A DNA stretch of 64,000 bases from Myroides fluvii. GTDB taxonomy: Bacteria > Bacteroidota > Bacteroidia > Flavobacteriales > Flavobacteriaceae. The stretch is taken from positions 1,818,501-1,882,500 of the forward strand of contig NZ_CP039934.1 of the NCBI RefSeq assembly GCF_009792295.1, read 5' to 3'. Positions 55,530 to 63,926 of this stretch are shown here, in pieces. The notes under the pieces were generated by a model. That model ran no database searches. It was not told where the DNA came from and saw nothing but the letters and a program-made list of their open reading frames with translations. Numbering within the stretch: the first letter of the stretch is position 1; each line of letters starts with the position of its first letter. A program made the position numbers and the translations under genes.

Positions 55530-57041
55530 TTAACGAATAATAATCCCACCGAGGGCGGCGTAGCTTGAGTTCCGACCAATAAAGCGATCGTTGTACAACG
55601 CAACATAAGGATGGTCAAAGGCATCGGTATAGTGTGTTGCGTGCTCTTGAGGGAGTGACTTGTTCTTCTCTGAACTTTTATTTTTCTCAACCCCCAAGTT
55701 TCCTTCTTTGGCTTCCGCTCTCTCCAGGGCGAGAATCAAATCGGGATTGTTGTGTTCATTGATTCGGATTATGGGAAGATTTCGATCGGTTCCCTTGAGT
55801 CCAGCATTAATTAACAAGAACTTCTCTGCATGGGTAGCTGCTACGGGTTTGGCTAGTACGTGTACTTTCCATCCTGCTGCAGTAAGTAGATCCGTTACTT
55901 GTTCGAATAATGTTTTAGAACTATTTGGAAAGCGGTGATGTCCATCATGCCCACCGTACAAATGAATCACGCGTTCCTGGTGTGCACGATAGTAGGGAAT
56001 GAATTCTTGAATGAATAGATCATCCAATAGCTTGGGCGACTTCACAAAGAAAGATTTCAATACACGGTATTCATAGTCATGGGGCTGAGACACTACACAA
56101 CAGTTGAACACACCAAAGTCAAGACTCACAATCAGTGGAGCTTTGAAGTCAATGTCGGAATCCTGAAGACAGCTTACATTGTAGCTTTTGTTATGATCAA
56201 TTCCCTCTAAGTAGTTATTGTTGTAATCCGTGTAGTAATGTACTTCCGGATTGAGGTTGGCATAGAAACCATTCTCAATCTTTTTGGGACGAATGTTTAG
56301 AATCTCAGCTTCATACATGGTTTGAGATACCGCTTGATCTTTCATTTTCTTAAACCAATCCGCACGCAAATAAGGATTAGATAAAGCTGAAGCTTTTAGA
56401 AATAACATCTCGTGTGGATTCTGTAATGCTTTCTTTTCCATATCGACGAACCATTGTCCTTTACGCGATACTGGAGTAGAAGAGACGTACATCTGAGAAC
56501 CTAAGAGTTTACACTTCTTAAATTCTTCTTTCTGTGCGCGGTTGGTTGTTTTGACATTGTTGTACAATTTCTCAGGATCGAGCAAAGCAGCTTCATCCCC
56601 CAACTCCGCAAAAGTGTTTAATCCACGTCCAGAGTTGGGGTTATCTAAAGAAACCAATTGAAAGATTGCACCATTAGCCCAATGGATTATGTTGTTCCAT
56701 TGGGATGGGGGCTGGAAAGGCATCGCAAAACCATTCTTTTGACCAGATCGACCAATTACATAATCGATGTCTTTGTAGAAACCAAACATCTCTAAGCCTT
56801 CAATTGCTGAAGGAAGGGTACGCGCCAACATTTGCATATATGTTTGTGCTACCATGGCAAAGGAAGCGCGAGGCATAGACAAAGCTAAGTCTCGCATGCG
56901 TTTTCCAAAAATGGTTGTTTTTCCTGCACCCCTTCCCATTTCTGCAAAGATGTCTTTCTGCGGTGCAATGGATATCATAAGCTGTGGAAGCGTTTGCTCT
57001 ACAACCTTTACTTTCCTAAAGGATTCATTCTTGACTATCAT
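55530..57041 (-). CDS. phage terminase large subunit
   Basis: 503 residues. The packaging ATPase has Walker A GRGAGKTT at residues 36-43 and an acidic Walker B-like segment FAELGDEA near residue 145. The C-terminal nuclease domain starts at LIVSLDFGVFNC near residue 300, with the first metal Asp, and continues to THYTDAFDHPYVAL near residue 472, with later acidic residues. It pumps and cuts DNA at the portal. It overlaps the small-terminase gene by 17 bases. Confidence 0.92.
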   Translation of the reverse strand: MIVKNESFRKVKVVEQTLPQLMISIAPQKDIFAEMGRGAGKTTIFGKRMRDLALSMPRASFAMVAQTYMQMLARTLPSAIEGLEMFGFYKDIDYVIGRSGQKNGFAMPFQPPSQWNNIIHWANGAIFQLVSLDNPNSGRGLNTFAELGDEAALLDPEKLYNNVKTTNRAQKEEFKKCKLLGSQMYVSSTPVSRKGQWFVDMEKKALQNPHEMLFLKASALSNPYLRADWFKKMKDQAVSQTMYEAEILNIRPKKIENGFYANLNPEVHYYTDYNNNYLEGIDHNKSYNVSCLQDSDIDFKAPLIVSLDFGVFNCCVVSQPHDYEYRVLKSFFVKSPKLLDDLFIQEFIPYYRAHQERVIHLYGGHDGHHRFPNSSKTLFEQVTDLLTAAGWKVHVLAKPVAATHAEKFLLINAGLKGTDRNLPIIRINEHNNPDLILALERAEAKEGNLGVEKNKSSEKNKSLPQEHATHYTDAFDHPYVALYNDRFIGRNSSYAALGGIIIR

Positions 57042-57609
57042 CTTCTTCTTCCTTTAGTTCTTCATAATCAATTTCAGTGGCATCGAACTTGTTTAGATCG
57101 ACGGTTCCTCCTTGCATTTTGGCGATGAGCACTTCTTGTAATGCTTTCGGAATGGCAATCGCTACTTCTACATTTTCGAACTTCTCAGGATTGAACTGAG
57201 CGATATCTTCTTCTGATAGTCCGGAACATTTAATCATAAGCTCAATTGCTTTGGCTTCAGCTTTTAAATCGCCTTTTTTGCGTGCACGTTCTAGTAAGTT
57301 AGATGAATATTCAAATAAGAGATTGCGTTTGCTATCGCGATCCAATTTATTCACTTGACCAAATAGCAGTTGTGCGTTTTTGATATCCAAATACGCTTGT
57401 GCCTGAGACAATCCTTTGTCTACTTCCCATTTACGTGCAATGCGTTGCCTTGGCCAATAATTCATAATTAAACCATACGCCTCAACCAAACGCATACGAA
57501 CTTCCTCAAGCGTTGGTGACAACTCGTGTTTGGAAGGATTTGCATAGTATGCACGTATTTTATCCAAGGAAGAATCTCCACGTACCATCAAGGATTTATT
57601 TTCTTTCAT
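57025..57609 (-). CDS. phage terminase small subunit-like protein
   Basis: 194 residues, helical, opening with MKENKSLMVRGDSSLDKI. The region IARKWEVDKGLSQAQAYLDI near residue 60 resembles a DNA-binding helix-turn-helix, and the C-terminus is very acidic (EELKEEEDDSQE). Size, position directly before the large subunit and helical character fit the DNA-recognition subunit. Confidence 0.75.
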   Translation of the reverse strand: MKENKSLMVRGDSSLDKIRAYYANPSKHELSPTLEEVRMRLVEAYGLIMNYWPRQRIARKWEVDKGLSQAQAYLDIKNAQLLFGQVNKLDRDSKRNLLFEYSSNLLERARKKGDLKAEAKAIELMIKCSGLSEEDIAQFNPEKFENVEVAIAIPKALQEVLIAKMQGGTVDLNKFDATEIDYEELKEEEDDSQE

Positions 57610-58342
57610 CGATTTCCGCTTTTAGTTGAAACAACAGTTCTTCCTTCTCCAGGAGAAGTTTCTCTTGTTTTGAAATTTTGATGGAAAGTTTATTTTGTTC
57701 CTGGATATCCGCTTGAACAATTTTGGTTTTGTTTGCTGTGAGTCTCTTTTTCAATCGACTAATAGACGATTCCAATAAATTGCGGTGGTTGATCAATTGG
57801 TCCATGGTAAGTTTGGCAACTACAACCGTATTGTCTTTAGGCAGTTGTTTGTGTTCTAACCAATAATCAATTTTACTCCAGGCAAGTTCATTGGCTTTTA
57901 CGTTTTGATCAATCTTACGCATGATCAAAAGCGCTTGTTCTTCAGCTTCAAAAGGGAGATCGTTGAGTTCTGCCTTGAGTAAACAGTTTTCTTTGAATAG
58001 ATTATTGGCCTCTAACAGTACAGGACGAAGTTGAGAAGGGAGTTGGTGGAACAAAGGAGCGGTTTTGCTTTCTTCTTTCTTGACGGATTCTATAACAGGG
58101 GAACTTGGTTGCACTGGGGCAATTGGTACCGGAACCGGAGTGGATACAGTTGTACTTTGTTTAGGTTGTATACTAATATACTTCTTCAATTCATATCGAA
58201 GCTTCTGTCTATTCAAAGCGGTTTCATTGCGTCTAAGGTTACGCGCTAAGTTCTTGTTGTGATTGGGCAAAGATTCGTATAAATCTAAACCTTCCATATA
58301 GGGTGAATCCTTGGATTCTAACCAAAAAATAATCCTTTCCAT
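57596..58342 (-). CDS. coiled-coil phage protein upstream of terminase
   Basis: 248 residues. A helical N-terminus (NHNKNLARNLRRNETALNRQ) is followed by a Pro/Val/Ser-rich linker (about residues 63-90, STPVPVPIAPVQP) and a long coiled coil (about 190-248). It is first in the packaging operon, 26 bases behind motif copy 3, and overlaps the small terminase gene. Function unknown; a DNA-binding or packaging accessory role is possible. Confidence 0.6.
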   Translation of the reverse strand: MERIIFWLESKDSPYMEGLDLYESLPNHNKNLARNLRRNETALNRQKLRYELKKYISIQPKQSTTVSTPVPVPIAPVQPSSPVIESVKKEESKTAPLFHQLPSQLRPVLLEANNLFKENCLLKAELNDLPFEAEEQALLIMRKIDQNVKANELAWSKIDYWLEHKQLPKDNTVVVAKLTMDQLINHRNLLESSISRLKKRLTANKTKIVQADIQEQNKLSIKISKQEKLLLEKEELLFQLKAEIDERK

Positions 58343-58368
58343 AGTGCAAAAATGGAAAGGATTGATAG

Positions 58369-58383
58369 GGTAAAAAAGGACAG
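58369..58383 (-). promoter_or_regulatory. recurrent phage upstream motif, copy 3 (packaging operon)
   Basis: CTGTCCTTTTTTACC on the minus strand, identical to copy 1, 26 bases before the first gene of the terminase operon. Confidence 0.45.
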
Positions 58384-59133
58384 TTATTTACTATTTAGCT
58401 TTATCAATAAATCATCTATGAGTTTAATAGTTTTTTTTAGTACAGCAAAAAAACTATCAAGATTATTGAAACAATCCTTATCTAAATGCGCTAGCCTTAA
58501 TTCTAAAGCTTCTTTAATAGTCTGAGTACTCCTAACTAAAATATCATTTTTTGATGTTTCTGCGATTTCAATTTTTTCTAAATTCTCATTAATACTTGAT
58601 ATTAAAGCATCATGATCAATCCTATATTTATTCATTAAGTATTCAGGAGTATTATCTTTTAAATATTTAAGATAAGTACTCAATTCAAACAAACAAGAAG
58701 TTTCTATTGCTTTATTTACAAAAATAACATGTAACACATCAATATTTATGTAGTGTTTGAAATCAACATTTAAGGTTATATAAAAATCTTTTGAAGATAT
58801 CGTCTTAGAATCAGTTTCAAGAAAAACAAGATGAGAATCTCGGAGCTCATAAATGTCTTTTAGATTAGGAAGCATCTGATTTTGCAGAATATTTATAAAA
58901 CTATCTAGGGTGTTATTCTGTAAGATTTCTTCTTTCTTTCGCTCTTTTGAATTTGTTAGCTTCATGGAGTAAAAAACAGCCCCAATAGCTCCCGAAACGG
59001 CTATAAAACCTCCGATTATATCTCCAATTATTGTTTTAAACATATGCTCGTATCCAATTAAAAATATTATTAAAATTAAAGCCGCAGTATTTACAACTTT
59101 ATCAGTATTTGTAAACCCTTTATTTTGGTTCAT
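58384..59133 (-). CDS. membrane-anchored helical protein, accessory cassette gene B
   Basis: 249 residues. Two transmembrane helices lie near the N-terminus (about 13-30, TAALILIIFLIGYE, and 36-54, IGGFIAVSGAIGAVFYS). A charged helical cytoplasmic domain follows (KLTNSKERKKEEI onward). No family is recognised. The sequence is AT-rich and Lys/Ile/Asn-rich compared with the neighbouring terminase genes. It follows gene A on the same strand with 22 bases between. Superinfection exclusion or host defence is a guess from position and topology. Confidence 0.65.
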   Translation of the reverse strand: MNQNKGFTNTDKVVNTAALILIIFLIGYEHMFKTIIGDIIGGFIAVSGAIGAVFYSMKLTNSKERKKEEILQNNTLDSFINILQNQMLPNLKDIYELRDSHLVFLETDSKTISSKDFYITLNVDFKHYINIDVLHVIFVNKAIETSCLFELSTYLKYLKDNTPEYLMNKYRIDHDALISSINENLEKIEIAETSKNDILVRSTQTIKEALELRLAHLDKDCFNNLDSFFAVLKKTIKLIDDLLIKLNSK

Positions 59134-59155
59134 AATTAGAGGGAAAATAAAAGTA

Positions 59156-59758
59156 TTATTCTTCTAATTTGGTTATTATCTCTGTTATAATCCTATCTAT
59201 TTTAATCATCCTTTCATTTATCAGCTCTATCTTAATTAATGCAATTGTTTTACTTTTTCTGTAATTTTCTTCTTGTATTACTAATATCCCACTAGCTATA
59301 TAATCATTCATCTCGCTTTTTAAGTCAACAAAATGGCTATTTGACATTGATAGAGTATCGTAATTCATTTTATGATAATCTCGAATAACAGTCACATAAT
59401 TCTCTTCTTTTAAGTCTTGTAATAAGACTGATAATTCAAAAAAGTAGTGATAAGGAAGGTTTTTTGTTTTACTAATTTTAACAAAGAATTGTTTGTCATA
59501 CAAATCAAATAAAGGAGCCTTTAAGTAGCTATAAGGCATTGATAATTCGTTACTTTCTGATTCTTCTATAATCTTTAAAGCTTCATCATATAAACTATTC
59601 ATTTCTTTTAAACGTGGATAATACACGTCCATAATTGTTCTATTAAATGAATAGATATTACACTGCAATTCCTTTTCTTCTTTTATGTTATCATACGAAT
59701 ACTTTAGGTACAATGCTACTATGGCACTAATCAATCCAACTACTATATTTTCTACCAT
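59156..59758 (-). CDS. membrane-anchored helical protein, accessory cassette gene A
   Basis: 200 residues. One N-terminal transmembrane helix (VENIVVGLISAIVALYLKY) is followed by a soluble helical domain with Tyr- and Lys-rich stretches and a final coiled coil (IERMIKIDRIITEIITKLEE-like). It is AT-rich and not recognised. It sits behind a terminator of the upstream phage gene, which supports separate transcription of the two-gene cassette. Confidence 0.65.
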   Translation of the reverse strand: MVENIVVGLISAIVALYLKYSYDNIKEEKELQCNIYSFNRTIMDVYYPRLKEMNSLYDEALKIIEESESNELSMPYSYLKAPLFDLYDKQFFVKISKTKNLPYHYFFELSVLLQDLKEENYVTVIRDYHKMNYDTLSMSNSHFVDLKSEMNDYIASGILVIQEENYRKSKTIALIKIELINERMIKIDRIITEIITKLEE

Positions 59759-59805
59759 TCTATTAAACTAATTTTAGTCAATCTCAAATATACCCAAAAA
59801 CAAGA

Positions 59806-59825
59806 GAGGGACATCCATGTCCCTC
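59806..59825 (-). terminator. terminator between the tail-terminator-like gene and the accessory cassette
   Basis: GAGGGACAT and ATGTCCCTC form a 9-bp stem with a very short loop. On the minus strand a T-rich tract (TCTTGTTTTTGGG) follows. Confidence 0.75.
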
Positions 59826-59848
59826 CCTAAAAAATTAACACAATAAAA

Positions 59849-60337
59849 TTATTCCCACTTATCAGGATCCACCACCATCGATTCTTTATTTTTCAATGTA
59901 TAGAGGACATTCCATCCAAACATATTATCGAATATCGGACCAACCTTTTCAATGCTCAGGCTTGAGACATCATACAACCCATATAACCAATGGTTCGGAT
60001 TATCGGATTGGGTTTTGATGTAAGCGGCAATATCCAAGGCAATCCCTTCCGTAGTATTGAGAACCTCTTCCTGTTTATCGAAGTTGTTGACTTTTCCCGT
60101 GAAGTCCAGGATCAAAAAGGAAACCCTTCGATTATTGAAACTTCCCACTTTATTTTCAGTTCGGGTAAAATCTGATGAAGTACTCTCCAGGAGCAAAGCC
60201 GGAGTTTGGACACCTGATCGGAATTGTCCTTCAATTTCATTCCAATTGAAGCGGTAAAAACCCTTGAGGCCTTTGTACTTCACCACAATTTCTTCATGAA
60301 AATCGACAATCTTCTTATGCGTGACCTTTCTTTCCAT
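59849..60337 (-). CDS. conserved phage protein, tail-terminator-like (tentative)
   Basis: 162 residues, alpha/beta in appearance, opening with MERKVTHKKIVDFHEEIV. It has the size and mixed fold of phage tail-terminator or minor tail proteins (LDIAAYIKTQ, WNVLYTLKNKE near the end), but no signature I can name. It overlaps the preceding gene by 23 bases. Confidence 0.45.
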   Translation of the reverse strand: MERKVTHKKIVDFHEEIVVKYKGLKGFYRFNWNEIEGQFRSGVQTPALLLESTSSDFTRTENKVGSFNNRRVSFLILDFTGKVNNFDKQEEVLNTTEGIALDIAAYIKTQSDNPNHWLYGLYDVSSLSIEKVGPIFDNMFGWNVLYTLKNKESMVVDPDKWE

Positions 60338-61061
60338 ATTGCTCCTTCATTTCTTTTTGTTGTATGATGCTTTCCTCCAGTTCGTTTAAGAAGGTATAAA
60401 CCAAAGTACTTTTAGTTTCATTATAGGTACCAAATTTCTGTCCTGACATTTTCAATACCACATCCAAGAAGCCTGATTTCTTGTTGCTTTTCTGTATCTT
60501 CTTCGCCGTTGGATAGATGTTTTTGTATTTACCTACAATGCTATTCTTGCAGCCATTAAAAGCCAATTGTACCGCAAATAGAAAGTCAGCCGGTGCATGA
60601 CTGAAACGTTTCAAATACACTTGTTCCAATTTTAGGTGATCGTAAGTTTCGTTTGGTTTGCGGTAAAGGATTGCACATAGCAGCTGCAGGTAAACAATTT
60701 TCTTTGTCTTCAAATAAAGATTGTTCATATCATCCGCCATCGCAAACTCCTCGATGCTTAGATTGATCAAGCGATCCATTGGAGCGATGAATGCTTTGTG
60801 CTTCGGAAAGATGGTGCGATCTACATTGTTGTAAATCCATTCAAAATGCTCTTTCAACGTCGATAGTGGAACTTCATTGAGTACCAAGCGCAATTGATAG
60901 GCTTTTTTAAATTGCCACCACTTCACCTGGTTCAAATACATCCACGTCATAAAATCAAACGCAGCTCCTTTTTTATACAACATATTAGCAATTTTACGCA
61001 ACTGCCAATCGTTTAGTTCGTTCCAGTTCTGAGGAATATTTATTTGAATTTTGATCTCCAT
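60315..61061 (-). CDS. conserved phage protein of unknown function
   Basis: 248 residues from ATG 61061 (MEIKIQINIPQNWNEL); a longer frame from 61130 would extend into the lipoprotein gene. It is helical, Trp- and Lys-rich, with NDWQLRKIANMLYKKG near residue 19. I do not recognise a family. A partial match to the recurrent motif (GGTAAAAAGGG on the plus strand) lies just upstream at 61070-61080. Confidence 0.55.
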   Translation of the reverse strand: MEIKIQINIPQNWNELNDWQLRKIANMLYKKGAAFDFMTWMYLNQVKWWQFKKAYQLRLVLNEVPLSTLKEHFEWIYNNVDRTIFPKHKAFIAPMDRLINLSIEEFAMADDMNNLYLKTKKIVYLQLLCAILYRKPNETYDHLKLEQVYLKRFSHAPADFLFAVQLAFNGCKNSIVGKYKNIYPTAKKIQKSNKKSGFLDVVLKMSGQKFGTYNETKSTLVYTFLNELEESIIQQKEMKEQYGKKGHA

Positions 61062-61510
61062 TTTTTTGGGGTAAAAAGGGTTATAATGATTCCAATGGCT
61101 AAGAAGAGTATAGGTAAAATAAGCCACCAATTGTATTGCTTGCGTTCAATGCGTTTGTTTTTATTCTCTTCTGCTTTTTTGATGGCTTCCTCTAAAGTTA
61201 TTGCTTTGTTTTCTTCTTTCTTTTGAAAAGTATCAGTTTCTTCTGCATGGTGGTTATTGTTAAAATCAATTTCTTCTCCTTTGGCGTGGATGGTTCCATC
61301 CGGTTGTATGGTAATCTCACCCCCTCGAACATTCAATCGCTTCATAATTTCAAACATTTTCTTTCGGTCCCATTGGATTTCCTTAACTTCTGTTTGTTCC
61401 TGCAGATGGGTTTCTTTTTCCTCCATAGCGGAGGTTTTATGTAAATCAACCTTTCTAGTTCCGCAACTAGAAAGGAAGATAAAAAGAAAAGTTAGTAGAA
61501 TGATTCGCAT
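61040..61510 (-). CDS. unimolecular spanin-like lipoprotein
   Basis: 156 residues with two membrane signals. A lipoprotein signal (IFLSSC, lipidated Cys16) targets the N-terminus to the outer membrane. A C-terminal transmembrane helix (about 128-147, WWLILPILFLAIGIIITLF) with a basic tail (TPKKWRSKFK) would sit in the inner membrane. The linker is charged and helical (ITLEEAIKKAEENKNKR). One protein joined to both membranes is the hallmark of u-spanins, which fuse the membranes in the last step of lysis. It directly follows the amidase and holin genes. Confidence 0.7.
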   Translation of the reverse strand: MRIILLTFLFIFLSSCGTRKVDLHKTSAMEEKETHLQEQTEVKEIQWDRKKMFEIMKRLNVRGGEITIQPDGTIHAKGEEIDFNNNHHAEETDTFQKKEENKAITLEEAIKKAEENKNKRIERKQYNWWLILPILFLAIGIIITLFTPKKWRSKFK

Positions 61511-61512
61511 AT

Positions 61513-62055
61513 CTATTTGTTTTGATCGTACTTGATTAATAGATCTCCTACAAATTGTACTAACTCCATACGTTTACTGTGAAACGCTTGCATATCACTC
61601 ATATTCGTAATGAAACAGAACTCAATTAGAGCAGCGGTACCAGGCTTATTTAAAATTCCTAGTTTTCCTCGATTGGATTGGCTTTCTGTTTTTACCCCTC
61701 GGTTGGCAATTCCCATAATACACGAACAACCATCGACTAACTCTTTTGCAAAGTCTTTGGAGGTTTGACCTGCGTTATTAGAAATAAATACCTCGCATCC
61801 GGTTGCTGAAGGAGAAGCTGCATTCAAGTGCATATCCAATACGACATCCCCTTTGATGGGTTTGATTCTACTTTGGTATTGGGTATTTGTTTCGTGATTT
61901 TGATCTGTTACAAATCGATGTCCCTTGTACATCAGGTATTCTATTAACAGATTTCGGAACGCATCCATTTCTTTCATTTCTACAAATCCGTGAGCCATTG
62001 CTCCAGGATCTTTGTCGTGATGTCCCGCTGATGGATATACTTTTTCTTGTGCCAT
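61513..62055 (-). CDS. N-acetylmuramoyl-L-alanine amidase, endolysin
   Basis: 180 residues of Amidase_3 type. Zinc ligands are the His of PSAGHHDKDPGA near the N-terminus, a Glu in VEMKEMDAF, and the His of DMHLNA near residue 75. The catalytic Glu is in LIEFCFITN near residue 145. It cleaves the bond between MurNAc and the stem peptide. There is no signal peptide, so it should need the holin. The ATG at 62055 is chosen because the upstream extension overlaps the holin and reads as unrelated sequence. Confidence 0.9.
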   Translation of the reverse strand: MAQEKVYPSAGHHDKDPGAMAHGFVEMKEMDAFRNLLIEYLMYKGHRFVTDQNHETNTQYQSRIKPIKGDVVLDMHLNAASPSATGCEVFISNNAGQTSKDFAKELVDGCSCIMGIANRGVKTESQSNRGKLGILNKPGTAALIEFCFITNMSDMQAFHSKRMELVQFVGDLLIKYDQNK

Positions 62056-62056
62056 A

Positions 62057-62635
62057 TTATAAATCTTGATTGTTATCTTTTTTCGTAAATAATTCATCTC
62101 CATTTTTATTCCCATCAAAGTCAAACCACTGATTGCCTTTGCGCAGAATAAAACCGACAATTCCCTTCATTTCCTTATAACCCAATGCAGCTAAGTTCTC
62201 GAAGTAGCTAACGAGCAATTGAAGAATAATCCAAGTGAAAACCACATAGTACAGCCATTGCATGGGATTGACATCGAAGAATTGAAAAAAGTCAATGGAT
62301 GCCGTCTTATTGGCAAAAGTGGAGAGTAGGTATAGGATGAAAATGTAGGTTCCTATCTTGAGAATCATACGACCTACTTTTCGGCTTTTGAATTTTTCTC
62401 CTCGTTTGAGGATATCCACTTTAATTCCCGTATGCCATTCGGCTATGATCAAAAAAACAAAAGAGAGTATCACGAAAGCATCCATATTAAACAGACTTTC
62501 CGTGCACTCTCTAATGGTTCCTAAAATAACTGCAGATTTAATCAAGTTTTCACTTGAGTTCTTATCTATGGTACTGATAAAATCGGTTTTGTCTGAATAA
62601 CCAAAACCTTGTAAGAGGTAAGTAAACCAGTTCAT
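62057..62635 (-). CDS. phage holin-family protein
   Basis: 192 residues with three to four transmembrane segments (about residues 49-66, 88-106 and 122-142), a basic loop before the second (KFKSRKVGRM), and a charged C-terminus. Its position before the amidase identifies it as the holin or a toxin-secretion/lysis-holin relative. It ends one base before the amidase ATG. A weaker form of the recurrent motif lies about 36-55 bases upstream of its start. Confidence 0.75.
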   Translation of the reverse strand: MNWFTYLLQGFGYSDKTDFISTIDKNSSENLIKSAVILGTIRECTESLFNMDAFVILSFVFLIIAEWHTGIKVDILKRGEKFKSRKVGRMILKIGTYIFILYLLSTFANKTASIDFFQFFDVNPMQWLYYVVFTWIILQLLVSYFENLAALGYKEMKGIVGFILRKGNQWFDFDGNKNGDELFTKKDNNQDL

Positions 62636-62700
62636 TTCTAATTTGTTTCGAACAAAATTAGCGTGTGAATGGTTTTAGAAAAAGGACATGAAAAAACCTC

Positions 62701-63366
62701 TCAAGTGAGAGGTTCTTCTTTATATAGATCTAGTAAACAATTAAATTGAGATGTACCAAGTAAATTGTCTAAAAATTTATTTTGAATCATAAATGTTTTA
62801 AATGTTTCAAATTTAGGATCTAATCCCCAAATACATAAAGCTAATAATTCAAACTTGTCTTTTGGATCAAATAACATTTTGAAGAATGCTTCTTTATATT
62901 TTTTATCTTGTTCTTTTGAATCGAAAATATCAAAATCATCTAATTGATTTATAATTATTATTAAAAGATTCATGTTAGAATCAATTGAAAAAGGCAGTCG
63001 ACCATTATGTACCCAATCGATATATCTTTTAGGGGTTGTGCGCTGTATTGTTTGTTCTAATGAATCAAATAAACTATCATAATTGTTTAAAAACTCTTTA
63101 TCTACAATTGTTTCTAAATAATCATGATACATGTTTTCGTGGTTTTCTCCATAATATTTATGGATATTAACTTTTGTCTCATTATACATAGAGTGCAGGT
63201 TAAAAAACAAATCATTAAACTCTTGTTTATTATCCTTGATCCTTTGCCTTTCAAACTCTTTTCGTTGAGACTTAATAATTGACTCTTGATAAAATAGAGC
63301 TGCAACGACTCCCATAAAAGTAGCAACTTCGATTACAGGTTTTAAACACGATTCATACCACCCCAT
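62701..63366 (-). CDS. putative phage abortive infection-like membrane protein
   Basis: 221 residues. A short N-terminal transmembrane helix (VIEVATFMGVVAALFY) is followed by a basic coiled segment (SQRKEFERQRIKDNKQEFNDLFFNLHSMYNE). This resembles the putAbiC family, though I rate the match as moderate. It is AT-rich compared with the phage structural genes. The ATG at 63366 overlaps the TAA of the upstream DUF4468-like gene; a GTG two codons earlier is also possible. It may protect the lysogen against other phages. Confidence 0.5.
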   Translation of the reverse strand: MGWYESCLKPVIEVATFMGVVAALFYQESIIKSQRKEFERQRIKDNKQEFNDLFFNLHSMYNETKVNIHKYYGENHENMYHDYLETIVDKEFLNNYDSLFDSLEQTIQRTTPKRYIDWVHNGRLPFSIDSNMNLLIIIINQLDDFDIFDSKEQDKKYKEAFFKMLFDPKDKFELLALCIWGLDPKFETFKTFMIQNKFLDNLLGTSQFNCLLDLYKEEPLT

Positions 63367-63893
63367 TACCACTCATCATCATTTGTATTTACTGCGTCCA
63401 CAAACTGTTGTGCAACAGCATTAAAATATGCTTCTAACTCATTTTTCTCCTCTTCCAAACGAAGCTTTCCATTCTTTTCATTCCAAATAGCATAACATTT
63501 CCAAACGTTACCAGTGAATTCCATTCCTCCCATGTCCAAAGCAACAATCTCATATTTTACTTTGCCATCTTTGAAAGATAATTCATTGTCAAATGTTATA
63601 TCAACAGGTATTTTAACTCCTCCATTTTTCACACGCATTGAATGTCTCTGAGAGAATCGTAGTTTTTTATCCTTGATATCCGATTTTATCACGTGATTTG
63701 GATTTTTGAAGGTCTCATTGACAAACAAGACAGCTGCATCGTATAATTCACTAGCGGTTTTTCCTTCAAAGTCTAAAACCAAGTAAGGTTCCTGGTTGGC
63801 TTTGGATTTTAATCCTTCAGGTGTAACTTCAAAATGTTGTGCAAAGGTTACATTCGTTAGTAACACGGCAAACAGGAGTAATAGTTTCTTCAT
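63366..63893 (-). CDS. DUF4468-like secreted protein
   Basis: 175 residues. A signal peptide ends at TFAQ (about residue 19). The mature part has the DUF4468-type pattern: YLVLDFEGKTASELYDAAVLFVNETF at the start, LRFSQRHSM in the middle, and a C-terminal helix ending in NTNDDEW. DUF4468 proteins are exported proteins of Bacteroidota with a TBP-like fold and unknown role. It overlaps the putative abortive infection gene by one base, so the two are coupled. Confidence 0.65.
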   Translation of the reverse strand: MKKLLLLFAVLLTNVTFAQHFEVTPEGLKSKANQEPYLVLDFEGKTASELYDAAVLFVNETFKNPNHVIKSDIKDKKLRFSQRHSMRVKNGGVKIPVDITFDNELSFKDGKVKYEIVALDMGGMEFTGNVWKCYAIWNEKNGKLRLEEEKNELEAYFNAVAQQFVDAVNTNDDEW

Positions 63894-63926
63894 AATTTTT
63901 TATTTTGATCATTAGTTATCAACTTA

